Below are positions 24,126 through 34,476 of a stretch of 46,887 bases of DNA, piece after piece. The stretch lies in NCBI GenBank assembly GCA_001687465.1, contig LVLI01000613.1, positions 1 to 46,887 of the forward strand, given 5' to 3'. Position numbers and translations under genes: made by a program. The notes beneath the pieces were generated by a model. That model was not told the origin of the DNA and made no database searches. It saw only the letters and a list, made by a program, of their open reading frames with translations. This DNA is from Halocafeteria seosinensis (lineage: Eukaryota; Sar; Bigyra; Bicosoecida). Positions within the stretch are counted from its first letter, which is position 1; every line of letters begins with the position of its first letter.

Positions 24126-25782
24126 CTATTTAGCCGTTTGGGGTCCCAAGTGAGCAAATGGATATGCTGCGGGTGCAGACTTTTCTCCTCTATTTTCTGA
24201 TTCTTTAACCTTAGTGACTTCTTCATCTGAGTTTTCTTTGACGCGTGAGTTCAGGGACTCAGGTATCAAATTTGCAAAAGGATAAGCCTGGGTTCCTCCT
24301 TTCGCGCTCTCTTCGGAGTCGTGCGTCCTCGAATGTTCTCGTTGTTCTTCAGAGTCTTTGGCGGCCGTAGCATCTGTTGCAGGGGTAGACGGCGACTGTT
24401 TTTCCTCTGGGACCAAGTGCGCAAATGGATAAGAGTTTTGTCCATTGGCAGCAGGGGACTGTTCCCCCGTAAGATGTGCAAATGGGTATGCATCCTTGTC
24501 TTCTGCTTGGTCCCCAGATTGGACAGATACTGTTTTGAGCTCCGTTGTACTACGTTGCGAATCGTGTTCATTTGGTTGGTCAGAAGATTCGCTGCTTTCG
24601 ATATTGTCTTTGCCATGGATATATACATCGGGTATATACCGCACTCGAGGATCCTTGAAAAATGCGTAGTAAACACCAGTGTCCGTGCAGTATCCCGATT
24701 CCATTTGCAAATACTTTGGGAAGCCAGCGTAGGATATGACTCCCTTTAATAATCCAACATCGGGATAATCCAGCTGGTGCTTTCGGCAAAAGATATCATC
24801 GATTTCCAAAGGTAACCGGAATTCTATCGGATCTCGATCTTCGAATGAATGGTGGTCCTTTATCGGCAAAGACACGGCAGAAATAACTTCCTCCTTGCTT
24901 CTCAGCTCAAACAGTATTCCTTCTTCCATGAGCTCGTCAAATGTTGCACGAGAGAAGAACGGATTAAGATCTCCGAAATCACCCAAACATTTGGGAGTCT
25001 GTTTTGCGGTGCCTATGCCTTCTTTAGAAAACCAATACTTCAAGCAGAACTCGTCGTCGCTCTCAAGTACATCCAAAATGTCCTTAGGCAGTTTCATCCG
25101 GACATCTTCCAAAGTAATTTGTACAAGCCCCAACTGCTCTACTTCGCACTTGAAGAATAATTCACCTTGTATAGCGCTGCACGATAAAACGAGAATCATT
25201 AGCCGGAGGTTGCCTATGGCTTTCATTTAAACGTACCTGCCGTTCCTTAGAGGAAGCCGGTACTCTTTGGGTCCTGTGAAAATTGTGTGCAAGTCGATGG
25301 CACATCCTCCGATTGGACCATCGAATATGCGTAGCAAGCCCTTGTTGTAACATGTTATGTTTAGACGCTTCACTGCCAGTTTATGAGCTTTCTTGGTTTC
25401 GTACACAAAGTGCACCTGAAGGAATCAAGGTCAGCGGACAGAGGCCTTAGTACTCAAATGACGTGAATCTGTCTCGCTATAGAGGTCAAAACTTACGTCT
25501 TCTGTCCACTTCGGGTTGACCGTTTTACGTTGTACAGCAGTCGAGAAAGTCTTGAAGCCATCAAAATCCACTTGGAGATACGGGTCGGCTGTGCCACCTG
25601 CGGAAGAAGGGCCAGTGACATGTTACGTTGGTCAATTACAGAGCAAGGACAAGCGGTAGGGCTTCCGTACTTCTGTTGATGGTGCCCAAATTAAACGCAG
25701 CAAAATCGTACAGTCTCACATTAAACCTAGAAATACCCACGTTTTCGTGGCGATTCGCAGCGCCGGACGGGATTTTGCTCAT
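24126..25782 (-). CDS. Shorter paralogue: C2 - unrecognised domain - YPFAHL repeats
   Basis: There are five exons: 25671-25782, 25497-25597, 25237-25415, 25177 or lower to 24126 (acceptor at 25177, exon 24126-25176 counted as one), with introns of 73, 81 and 60 nt; the coding exons are thus four in number. The product is about 480 residues. The N-terminal C2 domain (ISRFNVRLYDF, ADPYLQVDFDGFKTF, VNPKWTEDVHFVYET) aligns with the neighbour's. The unknown domain also aligns, e.g. KDHHSFEDRDPIEFRLPLE and YLQMESGYCTDTG. The tail carries four motifs: AYPFAHLTG, SYPFAHLVP, AYPFANLIP and AYPFAHLGP, the last right at the C-terminus. It lacks the WW and PDZ modules. Compared with the longer gene it has an extra intron inside the C2 domain (25416-25496). 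Function is unknown; a Ca2+/membrane-binding adaptor is a guess from the C2 domain. Confidence 0.72.
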
Positions 25783-26146
25783 TGTAAGTGGCCGTCGGGC
25801 AATGAGGGTAACTCTGATACTTGCAGCAAAGCACAAACAAAGTTAGCAGATACACGCAAAAATTCCAAACAACAATGATATGAAAAAGAAGGAAAATGAA
25901 GTGGAAACATTATTCAAAGTTACCCGTAAGCGGAACTTCAACTACCGTTATCGGGGAACCCACGATTCGGCCACGAATTTAGGGTTTCTTTTCCTCCTTT
26001 GGGATCTAGTCATCCTGAATGAAGTTCCGGCAAAATAAACACACTGCAGACATTAGGTGTGTATTTCTAGTCAACAATTAACTCGTTTTAAAGGATTAAG
26101 TGCCAAATCTGAGCAAACCTGTTCGTATCCGTAGTTCGATAGTTCA
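25783..26146. other. Intergenic, upstream of the shorter C2 gene
   Basis: The segment lies between the C2 gene start and the LRR gene stop, both on the minus strand. It is A-rich around 25830-25910. I see no gene and assume it carries the C2 gene promoter. Confidence 0.4.
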
Positions 26147-29100
26147 TCAGAGAAACTCCTCAAATAGCGTATTCAAGTAATATGCTGTAATAGGACACGT
26201 TAGGGGCACATCTTTAGCGGGATGCTCCTTAATGTATTTTATGGGGTCAATGTTGAAAGCAATCGGTTGCATTTCTGGACTCTGCAATTTCAGTCGTACA
26301 TCCTCGAGTAGTCGTCCGTCACATTCCAGTAGGAGAGCGTCACCAGGCTCCTGTTTACGCACGCGACAGCGCGACAACCTCAAAGAGTAAGAACGAGACC
26401 GAAGAATCCTTCCAACATCAATGATGACCCGTTGAGGAAATATAGTAAGCGTCGCCTTTTTCCAAGCATTATCTATCTTGGCCGTCAGTGTTCCCGAAGG
26501 AAGACGAACAAAGCCTTGCCTTCTCCATGCGGTCAATTGCCGATCACTCGTCCGTTGGGAAAAGCGTGGGCTACGTCTACGAGTCGCATTAACTGGAGAA
26601 CTCGGCTGAATTTCCACCATGGGTTGCATTCTACGTTTCTCGATCGATGCGTTTCCAAGTTGGCCGCTATCATTGAGTGATCCGGCACTCTCTTTAGACG
26701 AGTCAGACGCCGAGCTGTTGCGCCTTCCGGATAGTTGCCCTGACCCCTCAAGGTCACTTGCATTGTCCGAGGCTGACGACGCCGCCGAAGACAGTGGGGT
26801 CACTGGTGATATCTGCAAGAAAGCGTCGGAGTACTCCGGGATCCTCGTTTGTTTTTCGCAGACCTCTACCCGGCTAGAAAATTGTACGGTCTGAGCGGCG
26901 TATGGAGTAGTTAGTGTAGGGCTCCATGAGACGTCTGGTTGCGTATGATGGGACATACCAGTGCCCGTAAACTTGTCACAAAACTTGTAATTGCGTTTCA
27001 CGTTGTCCCGCACAGTTGACCAACGCGAAGGATCGGTATGCAGAATGTCTCGCTTCCGGGGAATGGGGGACGGTACCGAATGCTTTTCAAACTGAATTTC
27101 ATCGGAGCTATCCTTTTCTGGCCAAAGCACCGGTAGTGACTTCGTTTCTTCACTTCTCGAATTGGTTGAAGACTCCGCAGGATGTGAGTGTTCCGGAGGT
27201 TCACTTGCTTCCATTTGTTCCACTTCTACGATATCCTTAGGTCCAGTATTCATTGGTGCCGTTGTTTTAGAAGGAGACCCACTGCCACTTTCAGGCTGGT
27301 CGGTGCTGTCTCGAATTTGTGGAAAGTCGCGGTAGGGTTGCCAGCTACAAGTAGGCGGGCTTCCCTCATTAGCTTGAGAGGTGCTGGAGCTTCCTGAATC
27401 TTTTCCTGTGGATACGGATTCGACCGCTTCCTTGGTGGCTTTGTATTCTTTAGTTTCGTCAGAATGCTGAACCTCAGCACTTTGTTTAAGAGTTCCCTTG
27501 GGGCTTGAAGCTGCGCCTTCAGCGTCTCCAGATTCAGATTCTGCTCGCCGCGACACATTTGCTGAAGGCAATTGACGTTCACTGGTACTCTCCTTTCTGC
27601 CGCGAGTCGCCGCTATACAGAATGCTCGAACCTCTTCACTTGTGGGTAACCTTCCTTTGAAGGGATCCTCGACGAAGCTTCCGGAAATGTGGTTCACTAC
27701 TTCGCCAAGTACGCTTCGGAAAGGCTTCACCAACTCTGAAAATGGTTCGCGCTGTGAAGTGTTGTCAACAATAGAGCCCAGATTCAGAAACTCTCTATTA
27801 ACCAGAAACCGTGCGCATTCATTCCCAAAATACTCTGAGTTCGGTAGCATGTATTGGGATACTGTGGGTTCAAAAACACAGTTGGCAAGTGCTGTGCAAA
27901 TTCGATCCGTCAGTCTCTGCAAACACTCTGTAAGACAGCTGCGTGCCTGTGTGAAACTGTTGTCCCTGCAGCAAGCTCCAATAATATAATTCAGAAGATG
28001 GCGTTGATGCGTATCGTTAACCGTATCATCAATAAAGTTAACGAAGATGCACAAAGACAACAGTAAGCTAGGAACTGAACACTGCGGAAATTCTCTGATG
28101 ATACAAGCGAACCCCTTTACCACGTTTTCAACACCTCGACAGTCAAACGTATCGGAAGCGCTGACGAAGAAGTGATCCCGCGGTGCAAATGAATTCTCCT
28201 TCGCAGACAACCTCCACTGTATCCACTCTTCTCGTCCGTGGAGAACCACCGGCAAGGAACACCAGCCTGAAGACTGACGTTCATCGCTCTTAGTGTAGGC
28301 TACCGGTTGAAAATTTTCATCAATACTCTGGACTCCAAAGAGTTGATTCACATTACTTCCAGTCACTTCTACCACAAACGTTGGTTGCCAATTCAGTGAC
28401 TCTAACAGTAGGCATCCTAAAGGAGAAAATGCATTGTCGTTGAGCTCCATTCGTATTCCGTCTAAAGCGCTGGCTGCACTAACAATAACGGCGATAGCAT
28501 CATCATAAAGCGAGCAAGACCTAAGGCTGAGTTGTTCAATGGCCGAACTAGGCGCTTCTATCAAACCACCGAACAGCTCGGCGCAATCTTCTTTGGAGAG
28601 GACATTGTTGTTAACGTTTAACATTTTAAGCTCAACCGCTCCCGAATTCACTGTCTCCGCCAGCCACTTTAATTCTCTAGGTCCAAGCTTGCAACGTGAA
28701 ACATGCAATACAAGCTGTCGTTTTTGGGTTTGGACAGACGTGTTCGCCGTCAGTTTCATGGGGTCGAATTCCGCCACACACGAGTTTCCACACAGCCGAA
28801 TAGTCAAGTCTTTCCCTCGTTCTGAACTTATCGTATTGGAAGCAGTCAAGACCAAATCTTGGAAGTTAGTTATTGTATTGTCTGCCAGATTCACTTCTCT
28901 TAACGTAGTGCATAGTGGAAGTGCCTGCGACGATATTCAACGTTTGAAATCAGGATTTCCGCTGTCTATCCAGGAGCCACCTAGTACCGGTACATACCCT
29001 GGAGATCATTCGCGCTCCATCGTTGGCGATTCTATTGTGTGAGAGATCAAGGGTTCTTAATCCCTGAGCAAGCAGGATGGACGAAATTGTCATGTCCTCG

Positions 29101-29469
29101 CATGCTCAAGCGCCGTCGTCAGTATAGCCAACTTACGTTCTCTAAACCCAAGAGGTCCGCAATTTCACCAGCCCCAACATCAGTAATTGAGTTGTGAGAT
29201 AGATTCATGTCTTTCAGCTTGAGTCTACCGTGCTTCATAGCGGAAACGATCATCTGACATGTTGTATCCGATATTGTATTGTGTGATAAATCTAAGATTA
29301 CAAGCAGTTTGCAGAACTGGAGTCTTGCGAGTTTTCCAGAATTTTCATCCGAAAGTTGGCATGAGCTGAGGAACACCCGATAACAACATAAGTTCCCATC
29401 ATTTGTTGACTCCTCTTTTCTGCATACAAGAGGAGCGAAAAAGACACAAATTTTGCTACTTTGGAGCAT
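26147..29469 (-). CDS. Leucine-rich-repeat protein with long disordered region, family not recognised
   Basis: Three exons are supported: 29137-29469, 28998-29063 and 26147-28924. Both introns are 73 nt in phase 0, and the product is at least 1,058 residues. The N-terminal third has ribonuclease-inhibitor-type LRRs (LVILDLSHNTISD, DMNLSHNSITDVGA, GLRTLDLSHNRIANDGA, REVNLADNTITN). The 66-nt middle exon encodes one partial repeat, and both junctions restore the LRR register. A helical region follows (HQRHLLNYIIGACC), then ~350 residues of Ser/Glu/Pro-rich sequence. The C-terminal ~130 residues are compact, with WKKATLTIFPQRVIIDV, possibly a PH-like fold. The true start is uncertain: ATG 29469 opens the frame, but an exon further upstream, ending at a GTGAGT near 29513, is possible. 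Scaffold or actin-regulator roles would be guesses. Confidence 0.65.
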
Positions 29470-30593
29470 ACAGCTTGGTAACTGCGGTTGTATAACTCAC
29501 CGCTTGGGAAGTTGCGACCGATCTGTGATGTCCACTACTGGATATTTCCCCAACACCAAAGATTGCCGACTTTGGCTGCTGTGATATTGTGACCCATTGG
29601 GATCCCCATCAGTATGAATACTCATTGTTGGTCGCAATGGCCTCTGCCCAATGGAATGCGTGTGCAATGCGAGTTAACGGGCAGAGGTCGTCTTCTGATT
29701 CCCATGTTTTCTCCATGCACTGCGTCCAAGTGACATGTTGCCCTTCAGGGCAATACATTCAAAGAGCAATCGATCAATACTGGACTATCAAGTTGAATAG
29801 TACAATAATTGTAGCAACTGTCCTCTGTATTGCATATTTGAACCAAGTTGAAGTGCGCCCAACAGATTGCTCCACATTGAAGTTCACAACCCAAACTCAA
29901 TGTACGTAGTTGTTTTTTTGCACGCTTCCAATTGCAACGCACAAAGAAAAATGAACTGTGGGTGACACAAAGGCTAAGGAAAGAAAGGATGACTTGCGGG
30001 AGGGAAACATATTAAATTATCCTTGCCATTGTCGTATTGTTCCCACATGCACATGCTGATAATGCTTGATTCCCGTCAGCGTTTCGTGCGGGTACAGACT
30101 GTACCGTACAATATTGTATGCACCGAGGAGTTAGTGCGAAATTTCACGTTTCTCCGAGAAATGAGTCGGGTAAAGTTGGTACCCAATTAGTGATACAGGA
30201 GCTTGTGTCTACAACAGTGACTGAGAATTGTTTCACAAAGCATCAACCTTGATCAAGCTAAGGATCAAGGGACGACTTTATCAGCTGGACAGTAGCGTGT
30301 CCACTACGTAGTTGATTATGTTGTATTGAAACCTTGGAGGACGGCTTTGTTGTCCTGGGTCCATCGAGCATTGTGCCCGTTGCCTTCGTGTGCATCACGC
30401 GATTTTCTGGTAGCCCATGTATCATTTGATTCCCGCTCTAAAGCTGGAATTATTATGGAAGAACGAGCGTGGGCAAATTGGGAAACTGATGAATTCGGAA
30501 ACAATATACTGTTGAACCATGCCTCACTTGGAACGAGAATTGACCAACGAGAAACAGTTAATCAACCCAGTCCAGACGTTTAAGTCAGCTACA
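29470..30593. other. 1.1-kb region without a recognised gene
   Basis: The part near 29513-29590 may contain a first exon of the LRR gene on the minus strand, because an open frame ends at a GTGAGT donor, but I found no ATG in it. The remainder is noncoding-looking, and the 3' end of the mucin-like gene abuts it at 30594. A short plus-strand frame around 30450-30583 has no recognisable content. Confidence 0.35.
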
Positions 30594-31922
30594 TCAGGCA
30601 GGTGAATGATCTTGGCAATCTTGTTCACTGGGAAAGTCACTCCTCCACGACAAGTTTTCTCCTCCCTTAACTACATTCTCGTCAACTGAGATCCCTTCCG
30701 TTGACACGTCGAGGAAAAGAGACCCGGTAATATCCGCTCCGTCCTTCACCGAGACGTTGCCTGAGTCTGTGCTTTTAGCAATGATGATAACGTCACCATC
30801 GACTATAATACCATTGCTGAGTTGGATATCTATGTAACCGCAGGCAATTATTACTAAAGCTCCTTTGAAATGCATCGATGTGATCTCCATCTCTCCCCGT
30901 TGGTCTAGGACAAGCCTATAAAACCCTTCGCCGGGGTTCGGAAAGTCTCGATTCTCTATCTTGTCATTCACTGATATCACTTCGCATTTGTTATCTGTAT
31001 CTTCACATTTATCCCGGCCATGGAACAGCACGTGACGTCCGTTGTTTTTATCAAATGCCGTGGCCGAAGGAGTAGGAGATTGTGTTCCAGTACCAGCAAA
31101 ACTTGTGCATGACGCTGACCAGCTAATGGCTGTCGATGACGAGTATGTATGGGTAGCAGTCGCACTCCTGGTATTTGTTGCGGAAGTGCTAGATGTGGCT
31201 GAGACTGGTGGTAGGGTTGTCGTAGTAGACGACACTGCCCGGCTAACGGTAGCCGATAGCCTGTATGTCTGGGTAGCCGATGCACTTCTGGCAGTTGTTG
31301 CGGAACCGTTACATGTGGTTGAGATCGAAGGTGAACTTGTAAATGATACCTCCCGTTCATCAGCCGCCGGGGCGCTGCTGCTTGTCCAAGTAGGGTATGA
31401 GCTCCTACTAACTGATGTACTTGGAGTGGGAGATACTGAGACACTTGTGCGTCTAGAAGTAAGAGATGCGGCGATGGGCGCAGCTGTATTCGTAGGTGAT
31501 GCAGTGGGAAATACAGGCAAGAGGTTACCCTGAGTTGTAGCTGGCGATGGCGAAATGCCAGTTCCCTCGGTAGAACTTGCAACGGGGGAAGCTCCAGGTA
31601 TAGACGATGACTGAGATGGCATTGGCTTGGGCTGGTGGCTGTGCTTGAGTCTTCCAGAGATGGAAAGTTTAGCGTTGTTTCGCCTGGTCGAAATTCTACG
31701 TTGAAATGATACATCGACCCCTCCTGCGATGATGCCGGAACCCCTGAATTGTATGTATCCGGTTTCATCACCTAACCTAACGTCAGCTTCTCGTATCTTC
31801 AGCATCCCCCTCCCTGCTACCTTACCATTGCTTCCTTTAGCATAGACCTTCGGGGCACATAACAGAGCGAAAGTAAGAAAGACTCCAAGCAGTGGACAAA
31901 GAGTTTCCCGGCAGAGGCTCAT
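30594..31922 (-). CDS. Secreted Ser/Thr-rich mucin-like protein with two flanking beta-rich segments
   Basis: This is a single exon. The ATG at 31922 is chosen because it starts a clear signal peptide (CPLLGVFLTFALLC, then a VYA-K cleavage site near residue 28); an upstream in-frame extension lacks an ATG. The product is about 442 residues. After the signal, residues ~30-85 are a Gly/Val-rich segment (GYIQFRGSGIIAGGVDVSF). The middle ~180 residues are Ser/Thr/Ala/Pro-rich and contain a degenerate two-copy repeat around ATATHTYSSSTAISW and ASATQTYRLSATVSR, a probable O-glycosylated stalk. The end is again beta-rich (ALVIIACGYIDIQLSNGIIVDGDVIII), like polymer-forming or beta-helix proteins. Several cysteines near the C-terminus could form disulphides. 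It is likely a cell-wall or extracellular matrix protein. I do not recognise the family. Confidence 0.7.
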   Translation of the reverse strand: MSLCRETLCPLLGVFLTFALLCAPKVYAKGSNGKVAGRGMLKIREADVRLGDETGYIQFRGSGIIAGGVDVSFQRRISTRRNNAKLSISGRLKHSHQPKPMPSQSSSIPGASPVASSTEGTGISPSPATTQGNLLPVFPTASPTNTAAPIAASLTSRRTSVSVSPTPSTSVSRSSYPTWTSSSAPAADEREVSFTSSPSISTTCNGSATTARSASATQTYRLSATVSRAVSSTTTTLPPVSATSSTSATNTRSATATHTYSSSTAISWSASCTSFAGTGTQSPTPSATAFDKNNGRHVLFHGRDKCEDTDNKCEVISVNDKIENRDFPNPGEGFYRLVLDQRGEMEITSMHFKGALVIIACGYIDIQLSNGIIVDGDVIIIAKSTDSGNVSVKDGADITGSLFLDVSTEGISVDENVVKGGENLSWRSDFPSEQDCQDHSPA

Positions 31923-32406
31923 TGGACGGGATTTGTTGGATCCGTCAGAACCGGTGTCAGTAAATAAGATTCTCACTATCCAACTATCTCTACTTGTGGT
32001 ATACTCTTTGAAACTCCTCTACGTCTTAATCCATTCGGTATTGGCTGCCGCTGTAGCAGTGGTGTCGTCAGACTCGTCCGCTCCGCTTGTACTCCGCCAG
32101 AGGCGGAAGGCGGTCACGGACATCATGACGAAAGCGAGGATAGCTTGAGACAACCGTAACGTGGGAGTCAAATATCGGGTACACATATTATGACAGCGGA
32201 AGGATTTTTCAAAATATTATCCACCGCAAAAAGGATGCCCTGCAAATGGACCTGGAAATCGATCGAATTGAGCTGTGAATGGGCCGAGCTTCACACAGGA
32301 GTCCATAAGCCTTGCATGTAGACAGACGCGGTGCATTGTTGCTTCGAATGCATGTTCGGGTATCCACGGGAGAAGACTGCTTTTTGGCTGGAGAAGGAGC
32401 TGGAAT
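31923..32406. promoter_or_regulatory. Divergent promoter region, mucin-like gene / ArgJ
   Basis: About 480 bp lie between the two divergent start codons. A plus-strand frame runs through part of it into ArgJ exon 1, but it has no ATG before 32407. I see no separate gene. Confidence 0.4.
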
Positions 32407-34322
32407 ATGAGACGCATCGTGCCTCCTTGGTGCCGTGAAGCGCAGCTTTTCCGATGCCAATGGAGAGCTCTATGCAGCTTGTCTCCTTCCCTTAATTGTA
32501 TCCGCAGGTACTCGTCTTCCCATGGCGAGGACGGCGAGCCCACTGGATCTGGCGTCGTATTTGAATCTGCTGAGCAGCATTTGGAGTTCTTGGAGCACCA
32601 CGCTAGACTTCCACGAGGCTTTAAAGCTGGGGCTAAAAAATTAGGATTCCGTAAGTACAGTTAATTCAGGTTATATGAGCTTCGCCAATATCCTCCGTAG
32701 CTGGGTTGGGCAATTTTTATCTCATATGGCTTTCCAGGACCGCTCGAAGCTCCGGATTCTGACACTGAAATGATGATTAGCAGTCTGGAATGTGCCCAAC
32801 CTACCAGTAGCTTCGCCGCAGTGTTTAATGGGACTAGCTCGAGCTTAGGCTGCCCCAACATCGATATAGGACGAAGTCGAATGGAGAAGGATAAAATTCA
32901 GTCAGTGCTTGTGCACAATAAAATCGCCAACATTGGAACCAAAAATGGCACCGACGATGCCCAGCGTTTCATTGATGCATATGCATCCAGTGCTGGCTTG
33001 GAATCATCGGATCTTGTCTTTCCAGGCGCAACGGGGGTGATTGGGTGGTCTTTACCCATCAATAGTATGGTAAAAACTGCATCATCTGTTGGTAGAGTGA
33101 TGCAAACAGACAGTCTTATGCCGCTTGCGATGGGTATCATGACAACTGACACGTTCCCTAAGGTTCGGTCAGCCGAGCTAGTAGGCAGAAATGGGGAAAG
33201 ATCAAGGATTGTCGCCACTGCTAAAGGTGCTGGAATGATAGCTCCTAATATGGCTACTCTGTTAGTTTATATTGCGACGGATGCTGTCGTTTCTCGGGAA
33301 CATTTGAGATCGGTCTTTCCGGGGGTGATAAATGACACTTTCAATAACATTAACCTGGATGGTGTAGCTTCCCCGGGTGATACAGCGTTTGCTATGTCAT
33401 CAAATCAAGTATGTGTGTACAACGTACTAGCGCTATGTCGCTTATCGCCTGTAATTTCTGTTCTTGTCTTTCAGGTGAACTTGGGGACAGCAGAACAGGA
33501 GTTCGACAACACGCTATTCCGGGTTTGCTCTGAGCTTTCAGAGGATGTAGTAAGAAATGGCGAAGGCGTAAAACATGTTATATCCTTAGATGTGCAAAAT
33601 TGCAAATCGAAGGTACGTGCGTTTTCCCGATTGTCGGAACCTGAATGCAGAGTTTAGTTCCTCCCGCCTGTACCAGCACAAAGCACGGGACATCGGGCGC
33701 ATGATCACCAATTCTCTGCTACTGAAAACGATGGTCGCTGGAAATGAGCCTAATATCGGGAGGATTTTATCGGTTATAGGTAAGCTTACTAAGTAGTTCC
33801 CAATTTTCCTAGCCAAGCGGAGCATTATAGTTCCTTCATTGCTGAATCAGACGCTGCTTGTACCGCTCACGGTGTTTCATTGGACCAAGCTACTGTGGAT
33901 ATCGGAGGCATACGGGTTTTCGACCATGGAGAGATCATAACAGGAAACGACCAAGAAAGGGAAGTACAAGCCCATCTTGCACAGGGACAAATGTGGGGTG
34001 AGTATTCTATCTAACCTTGAAACAGTATTGTATTGATTGACTTACTGGATTCCGTGGGTTCTGCGCAGAGTCTGTGCCACGTATTCTATCACCACCTGTG
34101 CCGCTAGACGAAGAGGCTGCAAACAAGGAGAAAAGAGAGCCTAGGTATTGGGTTGTCCCCGGATCTTCGGTAACGTATGCATGCCCTTTCATGTATCCTC
34201 GGCACGATCGTTGCGTTAGCATACAGATCGATCTAGCTTACAACGACGGATTTTCATCAAGAATCTATGGGGGTGACTTGACACACGAATACGTGTCTTT
34301 AAATAGCGAATACAGGACATAA
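32407..34322 (+). CDS. argJ: Glutamate N-acetyltransferase / ornithine acetyltransferase (ArgJ), mitochondrial
   Basis: There are six exons: 32407-32650, 32738-33408, 33475-33612, 33677-33779, 33818-33997 and 34069-34322, giving about 529 residues. Introns are 87, 66, 64, 38 and 71 nt. The N-terminus MRRIVPPW...IRRYSSS is a typical mitochondrial presequence. ArgJ transfers acetyl from N-acetylornithine to glutamate in the cyclic arginine pathway. The precursor cleaves itself before a threonine in the family motif; here GAGMIAPNMATLL has that threonine at about 255. Other family features are GATGVIG, LDGVASPGDTAFAMSS, TMVAGNEPNIGRI and a C-terminal GGDLTHEYVSLNSEY. The segment after ...LAQGQMW (residues ~450-495) is unusually long. 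The 38-nt intron is short and least certain. The 66-nt intron has no stop in frame. Confidence 0.9.
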
Positions 34323-34476
34323 GCATACCATTTACGCTGCAATAGTGGTATACCATTTAAAGTAGGATGCTCGTCATTATTTTCAATGCACACGATGCGG
34401 TAAAGGAGTTCCAATTGGACAAAGTAGCTCGCGAGGCGTTCCAATTTCGGATACCACTCTTCGGGAAAGAAAACTT

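Noticed and set aside
25177-25226. Signal-peptide-like MKAIGNLRLMILVLSC in the shorter C2 gene
   Set aside because: It falls in an intron (donor GTACGT at 25236, acceptor TCGTGCAG). The spliced form aligns with the paralogue across the junction.
30977-31771. 264-codon minus-strand frame rich in His/Gln/Pro
   Set aside because: It is the shifted frame of the Ser/Thr-repeat region of the mucin-like gene and has no domain content.
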